Assembly (NCBI RefSeq): GCF_002288925.2
Contig: NW_022098021.1
Location: 627,227 to 691,226 of the forward strand
DNA from: Delphinapterus leucas
Lineage: Eukaryota > Chordata > Mammalia > Artiodactyla > Monodontidae
Length of the DNA stretch: 64,000 nucleotides
Reading direction: 5' to 3'
This document shows positions 53,150-64,000 of the stretch, in pieces (position 1 is the stretch's first letter; each line of letters begins with the position of its first letter). The notes beneath the pieces were generated by a model that did not search any database, had not been told where the DNA came from, and saw only the letters and a program-made list of their open reading frames with translations. Both the position numbers and the translations under genes were made by a program.

Positions 53150-53155
53150 AATAAA
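53150..53155 (+). terminator. ZMYM2: Proximal poly(A) signal AATAAA
   Basis: Canonical hexamer 451 bases after the stop codon. It is followed by a downstream T- and GT-rich region (about 53170-53220, with runs of T and repeated GTTT), as expected of a cleavage/polyadenylation site. Confidence 0.7.
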
Positions 53156-53436
53156 CTGTAAACTAATAGGCTGGGTTTTTTGTTTTGTTTTTTTTGCGGG
53201 GGTTTTGTTTGTTTGTTTTATGCTTTAGTTACTGAAGCCTTACCAGGTTATGTAGAGAGATACCATCTTCTGTACCAAAAATAGACAAGAAAATGCTGTC
53301 GATACTGGTGTACTGTAATGTGAATCTATACTGGTGAACAGAACTTTTTGTTCCCCTTATTAAAACCTTAGTGTCCTTTTCTCATTTGTGGCTTTCTGCA
53401 TCACCCCAAACAATAATAATTATGTATATATACTTA

Positions 53437-53484
53437 TATATATGTGTGTGTACATGTACATATGTGTATACACACACATATATA
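53437..53484 (+). repeat. 16-bp palindrome with 16-nt loop in 3' UTR
   Basis: TATATATGTGTGTGTA (53437-53452) is the exact reverse complement of 53469-53484. It lies in a TA/TG microsatellite (53421-53484), downstream of the proximal poly(A) signal. Confidence 0.9.
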
Positions 53485-54670
53485 AAGAATGATGTTGATA
53501 ACATGATCATGGAGACATTTTCTTTGCAAAAATGATGAAAATATAAAATTCTGTTTTCTGTGTCAACCCTAAGTATCCCAAATCCCTTCATTCATAAGCG
53601 TTTGGTTTTTCTCTCCCCTTGAAGATACAGGTCATGTTTCCATCCCCAGGTGGCACTCCACAGCTTCACCAACTTCATGAGAATTCTTGTGCCTGCCCTC
53701 ACATATGACTGATGCACACGCCGGGTGTTTAAAAATGCCACTCCGGAGACTGTTGTCACGGAAAGTCGAGCTAGTTTGAGTAAGATAGCACCCGTTTCAC
53801 TATGAGGGTTAGCAGGGCAGTGACTGACGGTTCAGGCTGATGGATAAAGTGTATCTTGAAGGAAATTACTTACGTTCGATGTTAGATTGTTTGGCTTTTA
53901 CATTTTAATTACTTCTTACAGAAGATTGCATTAAAAAACTTTGTACTTCTGCATAGCGATTTATCCATTCAGACCTTTTCTTTTAGAACAAGAAGTTTAC
54001 ATAAAATCCTACCTTCTAAAAGACCGAGGAAGTGCCGGCTGCAGTTATCATGAAGAAATCCTTTGGCTGACTTCACAGAGCTTGAGTGTGGTCATGTAGT
54101 CTTGTTTCCAGTTCCTCAGTCACCACAGTGATGTTCGTTATTAAAACTGTTTGGGGGAAATTGGGCTATTTTCCACAGTGGTTAAGCAATGTCTACACAT
54201 CCCTTAATATTTCTCTCTCCCTTAATATTTCTCTCTTCCTTGGGATAAACATTAACATTCAGAAGAAATCTTCTCATTTATGATTTGGAAAATTTCACGA
54301 GTGCAATCAGCTGTATATTTAAGCAATAATTAACAGATATTTTTGGCATAAAAATTACTTTTTAATGTTCTAACTTGTTTTATAAGTTTGAATAACGTTT
54401 CTGTCCCTTAATTGATTTTGTATTTCTGGATTTGATAATCAGACTGACAGTAGCAAATCTCATACACTTAAATAGGTATAGATTGCTTGTTGTCTGTTTA
54501 ATGAAGTAGTTAACATATTTAAGATATATAATACAAAACATTTCTCATCCTCGCCTTTTTCCAGAACTACTGCTTTAAGCACTTTTCATATAAATGCATA
54601 TTGTTGACTAAAGGTGATTAATCCTAACCATCTTTTATTCTTTGAACTGGTGCTATATTCCATCAAGAGC

Positions 54671-54676
54671 AATAAA
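54671..54676 (+). terminator. ZMYM2: Possible distal poly(A) signal AATAAA
   Basis: Canonical hexamer within GAGCAATAAAGTTTTCCCC. Downstream T-richness is moderate. It would give a 3' UTR of about 2 kb. Confidence 0.35.
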
Positions 54677-57557
54677 GTTTTCCCCAAATGTCACTTAATG
54701 TATATTTTACCAAATACCCTACATTTCTGCTATGATCCCACTATTAATAGCACCTTGTCTTGCTATTTTCATTTCCTTTATTGTACATTTTGGCTTTTCT
54801 AAACAGAAGTGTCTACATAGTTTTGATATTGATATGATTAAGGATTTAGAGCTCTTGTCTTTGTCTTGATTGCAATCCAAGGATTGGGTAACTTGACTCT
54901 CGGGGTGGGGGGAGAAAAAATAATACTATTTTATGAGAATTGTTTGTCCTGTGAAACTTGCTTCATCTAGAATATGTTTCGTTCGTTCCTGAATCTCCTT
55001 AGTTTGTGTGGTCCTAGATGACTGCTGAGAAAAGGGTAGTGAAATGATAGTTTCTTTCTGCTGCTTAGAGATTTCTGATGACGGCATCCTGTAAATATAA
55101 TATTGTTGCCTTTAGATGTCTGTTGGAGATGCTATATTTTTCTGTTCTGAAGATTTTGCCGTTTAAAATGAATCAATACAAAAGTTTTTATCCATATTGA
55201 GAAAATGAATTTCCCATGCTGAATTGAATCTTCATTAACACTTTGCTTTTTTTTTTTTTTTTTTAAGACTTTTAACTGTATTGGGTAATGTAAGATATTA
55301 AAGGACTTTTCTAGGCAAGAAGCTCAACTCTTCTTTTGGCCATAAAAATACTTTCTGTTTGAATAGTAGTTCATGTTTCTTTCTCTCCTCCTGCGTGGAG
55401 TTGTTACCAGTGGATCGCACACACTGAGCTAGGGAGAGGGTGCGTGTTGTGCTGTGCGTTCAGACTTCCATCACTGTTTTCTGATGGGGTTTCCCTCGGT
55501 CCTGGGCGACTGCTTTGTGGTTGCGGTGGTTAGGAGTGCACCGTGTTAGGGTCACAGTGACGCAGAAGTGGTACCATCGCACAGTTTTGGTCTGTACTAC
55601 TCTAATATTAATCGGTCCATTTAATCTGAGATCTTAAATGTCTTGCAGTCTTAAACCACTATGAAAATTTACACTCTTATTTTGCCAGTTATTTCCAAAA
55701 TGTATTGTTATACGCGTATCACTTATGTTCTGAGTGGACCCTGCCTGTAGGATCATCTCCTTACCCCCTCAAACAACGCGGTCGTGAAAGTGTGCATGAA
55801 AATATTTTTAAAGAATAAATTTCTTTAACGAAATTACAATACCGTTGAATTTTCCCCCTTAATAAGCCCCTTACTCATTTTTAGAGAAGTTCTTTGGATT
55901 TTAATTTTTCCATTCTACTGTGTTCTTAGGAATAGACCATTGTTAATGTTGTTTTCCTGTATTAAGTACTTTTTTTGTCGTTTCTGGGTATATCATGCTT
56001 GAAAATGATACCACGTAACAAGATCTTATAAATTTAGAAGTTGATGACCAGAACAGGTTAATTGTGTCAGTCTGGATCTGAGAGCAGAAACACTTAAAAT
56101 GCTGTCTCAATTTGTGCTTTTTTTTTTTTCCCTCTTTACTTAGAAGCTAGGTACCCCAAAATACCTAGAGGGTATTTACCTTAGAGGGGTACCCCAAATA
56201 AGTTGCTGTAATCCCCTGCCTTATAATGAACTGGACAAGAGAAAGTTGTTCTTAATATCTGGAATATAATGTGCTAATTGATTACTGAGTTAAACAATGC
56301 ATGAGTTTAGACCTTTTGAGAAAAAAGAACCAAAGAGAAACTAAGATTTAATCTGTAAATAAAGTACATATTAGGAATAGAACCGGAGGGGGGTCCACAG
56401 ATCCTGTGGGTATACCAACGGAGGTCATTGTATCATTGGATAGCTCCTCAGAGGTAAACTCAGCACATGAAAACTCACTATCCCAAAATCTAAACAACAA
56501 ATCTTTGTTTCATATTTCCCTTGTGCTAAAGAGCTACTACCAACCATGGTAGTTAGGGAGGGAGAGAAAATAAAAGATTAAGACAGCAGTGTTCCAAAGG
56601 TTACAATTATGAGGGTAAACAAGATATACTTGTATGGTTATTTAACTGCTAGGGAACACGTAGGGAATGTATCCATAATAGTTTAAAACAGACAAGATTG
56701 TGGACACTCAGAAATACCCTAAAAGGCTATTATGGTCTAGAGTAGTTTTCATAGAATTAGCACCACCTGTGGTTTATTTAGATTCTTGTAACCTTGAGAT
56801 TGCTTATGGCTCTGTAAGAAATGGTCAGTGGAGCAATTTCTGGTTATTTTAATGGTTCCATTTTGGTGGCATCAGTCCTCACCTCTGGCCTTCAGACTAA
56901 CTTGTAATAGCACCCAAAGGGGTCGCTAGAGCATGAGTTAGAGATAATACTGAAAAGTATGAAACCACATTGAATTAAGATAATTCCGCTTCTAGGTTAT
57001 GTGATGTGGATGGAACATACGAGGTCCAATACATTATAGAAATTTAAAAGAACTTCAGCCACTGAGGATTTATTTCATAGCAATTGCTTTTGAAAAAAAT
57101 AGAATCTCAAATTTATTTTAAATCACCGGTGTCGCTGCTCGTAACCCTATGAGCAGATGAAACGTTTCCATTTTGATTACGTATTTGTACTTCTAAACTG
57201 CCGTCAGCAGATGGCAGTAGTGTACAGCACCAGGCTTCAGTTGCTTTTTTGTCTCTGTACGACTGTAAGTATACTGTAGTCCCTTAGCAGAAATTCTTGG
57301 GGGTTTAGAATTCAGAATTTTCTTTTTCAAAAATAACGTGTGCTTGTAGGTTACATAGGACCCTCAGTGGGCTCGGGGCAACACCCTGTAATCAGTATCT
57401 TCTCAGCGATAAATCAGGTATCGGTAGTGACGGGGTGAGTGGTGTGCGGCCACAGAAAGCTTTGCATGGCTTAGCTCGGCTTTTGTCACAAGCACAAAAG
57501 GCTAGATTTTCAAACTTCTTGCATCTCAGACTTGCTGATGAGGAATTGCAAGCCTGT

Positions 57558-57597
57558 AATAAAACTAGTGGCAGATCTAGTATTTTCCTTCAATAAA
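57558..57597 (+). terminator. Paired AATAAA hexamers, possible far-distal poly(A) site
   Basis: Two AATAAA hexamers (57558-57563 and 57592-57597) lie 34 bases apart, followed by TATTTTTTCTCTCTTG. They could end a ~4.9-kb extended ZMYM2 3' UTR. There is no further evidence. Confidence 0.3.
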
Positions 57598-57869
57598 ACA
57601 TCTAGTATTTTTTCTCTCTTGTATCACTTAGTTTGGGTAGAGGTAACTGAAGGCTTACCGTAAAATTTGCGTATTCAATTTAAAGGAAAATGCAAGGAAT
57701 GCTTAGAACAGGCATAAATAAAATGGCAGTTGTAGAGCCATTATTGAATGCTGAGACTTAAGAACAACTGCTTTCTTTTACTTTCCTTTTTGCCTCAGTA
57801 TTTGTAGCATGACTGTTCTACATAAATGTGATAGGGCTTTCTGAGTGGCTGCTGTCGTTTCCTGGAGCC

Positions 57870-58020
57870 ATTGTTTATTCATTCAACAAACACTCGGGTG
57901 ATGGTTCTCTCAGGTACCCTAAGCCAGGTACTGGGAGCACAGTGCCTCTCCTCAAAGACTTAGTCTAGTTGGAGAGAAGTGAAAGTGTGATGGAATGTCA
58001 GAGTAAGATGGGGCCATGGG
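57870..58020 (+). mobile_element. L2-like LINE fragment
   Basis: TTTATTCATTCAACAAACAC, then 'aagccaggtactgggagcacagtg', matches the L2 3' region. Another MIR/L2-type end lies at about 58310-58365 (CATAAATGTTTGTTGAGTGA). Confidence 0.6.
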
Positions 58021-58677
58021 CCTTATTGAGCACAATCACTTGTACGATGAAATAAATTTAATACACAGGTCTAGTAACTTACCAAGCCCCTGCTCTTAGT
58101 GAGCCCAGCTCTCCAGTCCTGAGTGCAGGCCAGGTCTCTGTACTGTGCCCCCTGCCTCCCGTCCTGCAGAGGGAGAGTGGGCGCCGACTGCCCGGATGGG
58201 GCAGGGCCGCACCACCGGCCACGGTCACGGGCGCCATGCTACAGGAGCAGGTGTTTCACCAGAAGGTAAGGTCACGGGCTGGGGCAAGTGTGCTTCCCTG
58301 CTCTGTCCCGAGCACCTGGAGAAGCTCCCAGCATACACTAGGTGGTCATAAATGTTTGTTGAGTGAATTTTTATTTTTTTTTATTTTGGACAATTCTCAT
58401 TCTTTTTGGTAAATATTCTGCTTTAGATTTAAAAAAATATTTTGGGTAAGATTATTTTGTAAAAGCAGTAAAGAATATTAAATTGTTAATAATAAAGGGG
58501 AAACATTTTAATACAACAAATATATCTGAAACCTCACCCTCTTGGCATATCAATATTTCCTCCATCTGGTCCTTATGCATATGTTCATGTGATTTGTATA
58601 TAAATTACATTTATATTCTACCTTTGCATTGATAGATCATAAGTATTTTTAATGTAGTTCCCCTGAGCATTTTTGTG

Positions 58678-58882
58678 TGTGTGTGTGTGGTACGCGGGCC
58701 TCTCTCTCACTGTTGTGGCCTCTCCCATTGCGGAGCACAGGCTCCGGACGCGCAGGCTCAGCGGCCATGGCTCACGGGCCCAGCCACTCCGCGGCACGTG
58801 GGATCCTCCCGGACCGGGGCACGAACCCGCGTCCTCTGCATCGGCAGGTGGACTCTCAACCACTGCGCCACCAGGGACGCCC
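58678..58882 (-). mobile_element. CHR-2 SINE, odontocete type, minus
   Basis: A TG run replaces the T tail (58672-58690), followed by GTACGCGGGCCTCTCTCTCA and head GCCACCAGGGACGCCCT. Confidence 0.92.
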
Positions 58883-59187
58883 TGAGTGAATTATTGATTG
58901 TAAGTACCTTAACATTCAAGCACCTTGAAAGTGAACCATGGGGAGCATGACCTACGATCCATGAAATAACGCCTGCTTTTTGGTTCGCCTTTGACGCTAG
59001 TCTCCTGGTTGCTTTGTGTGTGTCAGTCCGATTTGCCCTGCGTTCGCTGGTGCTGCTTGAGCTCCTGTAACCTTCCATTTATGACGGCCGAGGGGTTGGG
59101 ATGTAGGTCTTGATGATTTGTAGTCGTGATCAAAATAGAAACACTTAAAAATCACTTGTGAAGTTTGTTAAAAATGCAAATTTCTGG

Positions 59188-59512
59188 GACTTCCCTGGTG
59201 GTCCAGTAATTAAGAAGCCGCCTTCCAATGCAGAGGACACGGGTTCGAGCCCTGGTCTGGGAAGATCCCACGTGCTGTGGAACAACTAAGCCCATGCGCC
59301 ACAACTACTGAGCCTGCGCTCTAGAGCCTTCGAGCCACAGCTACTGAAGCCCGTCCGCCTAGAGCCCGTGCTCCGCAAGAGAAGCCACTGCAATGAGAAG
59401 CCCGCGCACCGCAATGAAGAGCAGCCCCCGCTCGCCGCAACTAGAGAAAGCCCACGTGCAGCAATGAAGACCCAACGCAGTGAAACATAAATAAATTTAT
59501 TTTAAAATATCT
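59188..59512 (+). mobile_element. CHR-2 SINE (long), plus
   Basis: GGGACTTCCCTGGTGGTCCA head, long body (GCCCCCGCTCGCCGCAACTA) and end CATAAATAAATTTATT. Full length. Confidence 0.93.
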
Positions 59513-60310
59513 GCCACAAACATTTTTTTAAAAAAATGAAATAGAATTGAACAGAATAGAACTTAATACGGGCATTTTTCTCATGAAAGTTGTTCTGTAC
59601 TTGTGTACTGAAATATGCTTTTCGGTCAGAGTTTGAAAGACCCCCTGTAGGAAACTCACTGAGAGAAGCCATATATCCGTGGAAGGACTCGCTGTTAACG
59701 GGAGCCTTCTGTGTTTTCAGTCCCGCTTTCTTAGTTTCACCTACATCGAGCTACAGCGAATTGTGAACACGCAAGCTTTTCATTTCGCCGTAACTAAGTG
59801 GCCGCCCGGCTCATTGGAGATGGACATTTTGTCTGCCTGTTCCCATAAGTTAGAGGCTTTTTTTTCTTCCAGGGTGGCTGTGGGAATGAGATGAATAGTT
59901 GCTGGAGTGCTTTCTGTGGGAAAGCCCATGAGGCATTGTTGATATGGTCTCCAAGTAAAGCTCGGTGAGTGGTGCAGCTGTGAGCCCAGTTAAGATGTTC
60001 CCCGGGTCTGAGTGCCCCTTCACCCCTCTGCTGTCCACTTCCTGTTCTGCTCGACGCCGGCCATCCAGGAACTGCTTCCACTGATAGAAGGAATGTCGCG
60101 TAAGCATCTACCAAGACCAGAGTAAAGGCTGAGCAGCAGCAGAATTCTGGAAGGTAGGCAGATGGACTTGGGGGCCACGGACAGCCGGCCCTGGAGCAGG
60201 TGCCCTGCCTGCCCCTCACCCGCTGCTCTGGCCACCCACTGTTTCTCCTCAATTATCTTCAGATCTTTTCCTCTCTCCTCAAATCTAACACTTTCCCCCA
60301 TACTGAAGCT

Positions 60311-62348
60311 CAGGGGTCAGCGAACTCACGTAAAGGACCAGAGAGTCAATATTTGAGACAACATGAAGCACGGTATGTGGGCACTTGCAAGAGAAAACAA
60401 ATTTCCACAGATTTTTTACTGACCAAATTCGAAATATAATAATTGAGTACAACATTTCTTAATACACAGCTACAGTGAGGAGGATGGAAGTTTTCACTGT
60501 CATCAGAATTGATTGCAAATGTTCATCTCTTAGCTTTTATGTATTTCTCTTTGGAAAATGTGTTTTCAAACATAAGTACGGCCACATGTTGCTCTCAGTC
60601 CGTGAGCACAGGGATTTAATTAAGCATGTTTCTCACTTGGGAGGCGTTTGTACAACTTCCCAGATTTTGATATCACTTTGATGTTTGCCTCTTAGCAAGT
60701 CATTATGTTGCAGATTCATCACTTCCAAATGAAGATTAGAGGGAATCTCCTCAGTTGCAAAAGCTAAGTAAAATTTGAAATACGGAATTTTCCTTTACAA
60801 TTGCATTGGTCTTTGAAAAACACTGCTGGAGCTGTCGTTTGAGCTTGGAAGATGTGCCTGCTCTGTGTGTGTGGGAAACGTGTGTGGGAACCGAGGTGCT
60901 GCTGCTTTCGCTTGGGAGCCTGAGAAGTGACGTTACTTGGGATTCAGGCAGCATTTGTTGCTGGAAGTAACGGCAGTGTGTTTTGTGTACAAGCACTGCC
61001 TCGGAGAACACTGTTTTGATGTGGTGGGTTTGCACTGGTAAGAAATAAATACGTGCCATGGGGGCGCAGGGCGGTACACCCCGCGCTCGTCATTTTAGGT
61101 TGACTTTATTCGGGAACTTCATCAAGCCTGCAACAACAGCTGATTTCCCGTGACAGTGGTTGGGTGCCGTTCCGCCTGTTCGGCCCGGGGGCCGCCTGGC
61201 CGTGGATTGCGTGTGGCCTGTGACCCAACACCCAGAACTGATGGCGGGAGAGTCCCCGCGAGGGGCTTGCCCTGACACCTCTGGCTCAGTGTTCACCTCA
61301 GGGCCCGCTGGTGAGCGGATAACCCCCTGAACACTTCCATTTCAACGAAGGCGGCTTCTACTCCACATGCGTTTTTGCACCGTTAGTCACATCTTCCCAG
61401 ATGCCGCTTTCAGGTTTTCCCGAGTGAGTGTTGCGTCAGCTTGTTTGAAGACATTCTTGTCTGTAGTTGTCCCTACAGGCAAATCATGGAGGCCAGTCTT
61501 CAGTCCCTTCAGACTCGGCATTGACTTCTTGGAGAGACAGCTAAGCAATTTGGGTAAAAAATCTTTTCAAGAGCTGAGGAAAAGCACTTGAAAACATTTG
61601 CCTCCTTTTTCAATTTTTGACTCTTCAACTCTGAGCTACTCTTTTGCCAAAAGGCTGAGCTTGTTTTCTCTGGATACATTTCTGTGGCTGCTGCAATCAG
61701 ATGATTTGATTTGCTCCATAAATGCGCACCTGACCGACGGATGAGCCGCATGGAAACTGACTTTGGTTGCCGCCTCATTCGGATGTTTATGTTCTGTGAG
61801 GAAGTCCTGCTGGAATGAGGTATTCCATCTTGCGTTTTCTAGCTTTCTGACCGTCGCTCTCTCGTAAGTTGGAAACCCCGGGATGGAGCCCCAGTCTGGT
61901 CGTGTTGTGCATATCGCATTCCTTCAGCACAGCTGGGGGTCTTTGCAAAAGCAGCACCACAAACGCCCTGTAATTCAATAACGGTGATGCGGCGTGACAT
62001 CTGGAGAACGTTTTGTTTCAACGTGGTGGGTTTGCACTGGTAAAAAAAATAAATACGTGACACGGGGGCACGAGCAATACACCCAGCGCATGAAGCCCTG
62101 CCTGCCCGCCGCTGGGAGAGGCCGGACCGCCCTGTGCGGCTAAGCTGCCCTGGAGGGCACGCAGCTGCAAGGCATGGCTGTGTTCCAAAAAGACTTTAGT
62201 TGTGGACACTGAAATTTAAACTTCTTATGTCACGAAATATTTTAAATTAATTTCTGAACCATTAAAAAATGTAAAAAAGTCATCGTTGGCTAATGTGCTG
62301 CACAGAAACAGGCAGCGGGCGAGGTGTGCTGAGTTGCTTGCCCTGCCT
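60311..62348 (-). mobile_element. Decayed hAT-Charlie-type transposon with transposase remnant
   Basis: The left end CAGGGGTCAGCGAACT (60311) and the right end region (AACAGGCAGCGGGC near 62308, terminus about 62348) look like the two ends of one ~2-kb element. On the minus strand between about 60745 and 60490 the translation keeps hAT transposase C-terminal features: EEIPSNLHLEVMNLQ, then (after decay) SNMWPYLCLKTHFPKRN, a stop, and KLRDEHLQSIL, matching the family pattern STY.CEQ.FS...R.RL.DEHL. Several stops break it, so it is a pseudogene-bearing relic. The interior from 60.8 to 62.1 kb includes a duplicated ~85-bp module and is not otherwise recognisable. Subfamily uncertain. Confidence 0.65.
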
Positions 62349-62999
62349 CTTACTTCAGTGGAAAACATGAGAGGTGTCCAAGCCGGCAGAAGGCTCCGTG
62401 GGTCCCCGTCACATTCACCTACAGCAAGTGGGCCTCTCCTGCCAGCCTGTGGTCCCTTGTAGGGCTTGTCTTTCAAAATCCTCTGAAATTGCCCTCACAC
62501 TGTGGCAGAATTCCTCAGAGTTGTCTGTCCTCATGGTCCTTAACTCCTGTTTTCTCTTAAATGTTGAGAAGTTTTCTGTCCATCATCCCACTAGGCGAGC
62601 TCACTGTGTCACCAGGACCCGTGGAGACTCTGAGGCCTCGTGTTACTAGCCAGCCAGCAGCTGCAGGTCACTGCCTCTTTCTGAAATGCTTTTTAAAACT
62701 TAGTTTCCCGTATTCTACGTTCTCCTGATTCTTCTACTTTGTATAACGCCTCTTCTTGGTATTTTGATGATATCCCCCTTGTTCTCTGACCTCTAAAAGC
62801 TGGGGTGTCTGTTCTATTAACTGAGCCCTTTGGGCTCTCGTGTGGGCTCAGTGGCTCTAAGTGCTGTCGATACGCTATGGACTTCATCACACGTGTGAAA
62901 GTAAACGTCTCCAAACTGAGGAATAAAGGGAAGGATGGCTTTATTTTGCTCTAGTACTTGAGCTGCATTAACTCAGTTGATGCAATCGCCCTGAAAGCC

Positions 63000-63190
63000 A
63001 GGCTTTTACGATCTGTAAAAGGCCAGATAGGAACCATTTTAGGCTTTGTGGGCCTCTTAACAGTTTTGTCTCATGTTCTTCTTTGAGTTTTTTTCAACCT
63101 TTTAAAAATGTAAAGATCATTCTCAGCTCTCAGGCCACGCAGACACAGGTTGTGGGCCAGATCTGGGCTGTGGGTTGTGTGCTGGCCTCA
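63000..63190 (+). mobile_element. hAT non-autonomous element fragment
   Basis: GATCTGTAAAAGGCCAGATA and 'ttttaggctttgtgggcctc' at the left, CAACCTTTTAAAAATGTAAA and GTTGTGGGCCAGATCTGGGC at the right. Same family of ends as 60311-62348, without internal coding sequence. Confidence 0.75.
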
Positions 63191-63204
63191 CTAGGAGCCA
63201 TTGT

Positions 63205-63360
63205 AGGGTAGTTGTATTATCCCCATTTTGCAGATGGAGAAACTGAGGTACAAAGAGGCTGAGTAACTTGCCCAAGCTCACCAGCTAGGAGGTGATGGAA
63301 CTAGGGTTCCCATGGGTGGCTCCAGACACCACGTGTTCAGTCACTACACTAGTGTCTAGA
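63205..63360 (-). mobile_element. MIR fragment, minus
   Basis: TTATCCCCATTTTGCAGATG, then GAGAAACTGAGGTACAAAGA and 'taacttgcccaagctcacc', is the MIR core in reverse complement and well preserved. Confidence 0.85.
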
Positions 63361-63389
63361 AGGCTAAATACATCCAACAAAGAGCTAGT

Positions 63390-63980
63390 GATTTATGCCC
63401 CAGCATCCCAGGAATTGGATTAAGCAGATACCCTGAAGATAGGGTGTAGTAGATGGTTTAAAAGTCTGTAAAATAACCTGTTTAGCCCTTTCCAAAATCC
63501 TCTGCCCCAGCAATGCAGCGTTCCCCACGCCCATGGGGTCTGGAGGCTCAGGGGAGGGTGAGGCTGAGGGCCACAGACGCCAGGCGGGACTGACAGGAGG
63601 GCTGGTGGGAGACCCAGCCTAGCGCCCAGGAAGCTGGAGATCTGGGGCACACCCCCACCGCGGGAAACAGACGAGCCCAGGACAAGAGGCAGAGACCCCA
63701 GTCTGCTCCCCACGGTGAGCCTCCCCTGAGTCTGGCAGGAGCCCCTGCTCATGTCCACAGCCTCCTGTCTGGTGTCTTCTCGTTCTGGAGAAAGGACGGA
63801 AACTTCCAACTGGAAAGATGGACATCCAAATAAAAGGAAGGTGCAAGAAAAAACTACCGTGGAGGAAGCAGAAGAAAACTTTTAAAAAATTTTAAAGTTA
63901 TATCTGAGGGAAGATAAACATACAGGAAGCAATCAGAAGCTATGGAAAAGAAATGTTAAGACAGATTAAAAATGCGATGG
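63390..63980. other. Gene-free flank, nothing recognised
   Basis: GC-moderate sequence followed by A-rich sequence (63.83-63.98 kb) that vaguely resembles an L1 5' part. Two overlapping minus-strand ORFs here (63420-63846) have no recognisable motifs. No feature is supported. Confidence 0.4.
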
Positions 63981-63982
63981 AG

Positions 63983-64000
63983 GGACTTCCCTGGTGGCAC
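63983..64000 (+). mobile_element. CHR SINE head, cut by window end
   Basis: The last bases, GGGACTTCCCTGGTGGCAC, are the 5' head of another plus-oriented CHR SINE. Confidence 0.85.

Larger units (their letters stand above)
52700..54700 (+). other. ZMYM2: ZMYM2 3' UTR (minimal and possible extended form)
   Basis: Sequence after the TAA, AT-rich and with no splice signals. A canonical AATAAA at 53150-53155 followed by a T/GT-rich tract marks a likely proximal end near 53170-53180. A second AATAAA at 54671-54676 and others near 56.4 and 57.6 kb allow a longer UTR. The true end cannot be set from sequence alone. Between 53.5 and 58.0 kb I see no SINE, L1 or open gene. Confidence 0.7.

Noticed and set aside
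53421..53488. TA/TG repeat considered as an origin or attachment site
   Set aside because: It is an ordinary dinucleotide microsatellite; only its palindromic arrangement is worth noting.
59794..60252. Minus-strand ORF of 152 codons
   Set aside because: No recognisable motif, no splice or promoter context, overlapped by other open frames, and it lies in gene-free flank.
63420..63846. Minus-strand ORFs considered as part of GJA3, the expected downstream neighbour of ZMYM2
   Set aside because: The peptides show none of the connexin features (four membrane segments, extracellular Cys triplets). In human the gap to GJA3 is about 50 kb, so it should be beyond the window.

Overview
The window is mammalian nuclear DNA, almost certainly from a cetacean. 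About thirty tRNA-derived SINEs of the CHR family are scattered through it. Their heads read GGGCTTCCCTGGTGGCGCAG or GGGACTTCCCTGGTGGTCCAG. Several are the long subtype whose body ends in CCCGCGTACCGC plus an A tail, which points to a toothed whale. There are no prokaryotic genes, CRISPR arrays or RNA genes.

One protein-coding gene occupies the window: the 3' two thirds of ZMYM2 (ZNF198) on the + strand. Nineteen coding exons from 11701 to 52699 join into an uninterrupted 2619-nt frame (872 codons plus TAA), which is the C-terminal part of a protein of about 1377 residues in human. The first exons lie upstream of the window. In order the exons encode an inter-finger linker (11701), six MYM-type zinc fingers (16834-32112), a short linker, a Ser/Pro and Lys segment, a Val-Pro-rich segment (38951-39700), an acidic segment, and the C-terminal DUF3504 domain (43691-52699), which is descended from a Crypton tyrosine recombinase. 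ZMYM2 is a SUMO-binding chromatin co-repressor that works with LSD1-CoREST-HDAC.

Region by region: 1-11700 is intron filled with an old Tigger copy, L1 debris and nested CHR SINEs. 11773-24713 holds the zinc-finger exons. Three successive introns there start with GC instead of GT, and one of them carries a ~237-bp, ~93% identical inverted repeat close to its 3' splice site. 24887-37869 is SINE-bearing intron, with an MLT1-type LTR and a compact CpG island at 36.6-37.2 kb that no exon explains. 37870-52699 holds the C-terminal exons, with a 23-T tract at one acceptor and a G-run just after one donor. 52700 onward is 3' UTR with several possible poly(A) signals. From about 58 kb there is gene-free flank with SINEs, an L2/MIR background and a decayed ~2-kb hAT-Charlie transposon whose minus strand still shows transposase C-terminal motifs.

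No new multi-gene system was found. The features most worth testing are the GC-AG intron cluster, the intronic hairpin and the intronic CpG island, because together they suggest regulated processing or an internal promoter in this chromatin-repressor gene.
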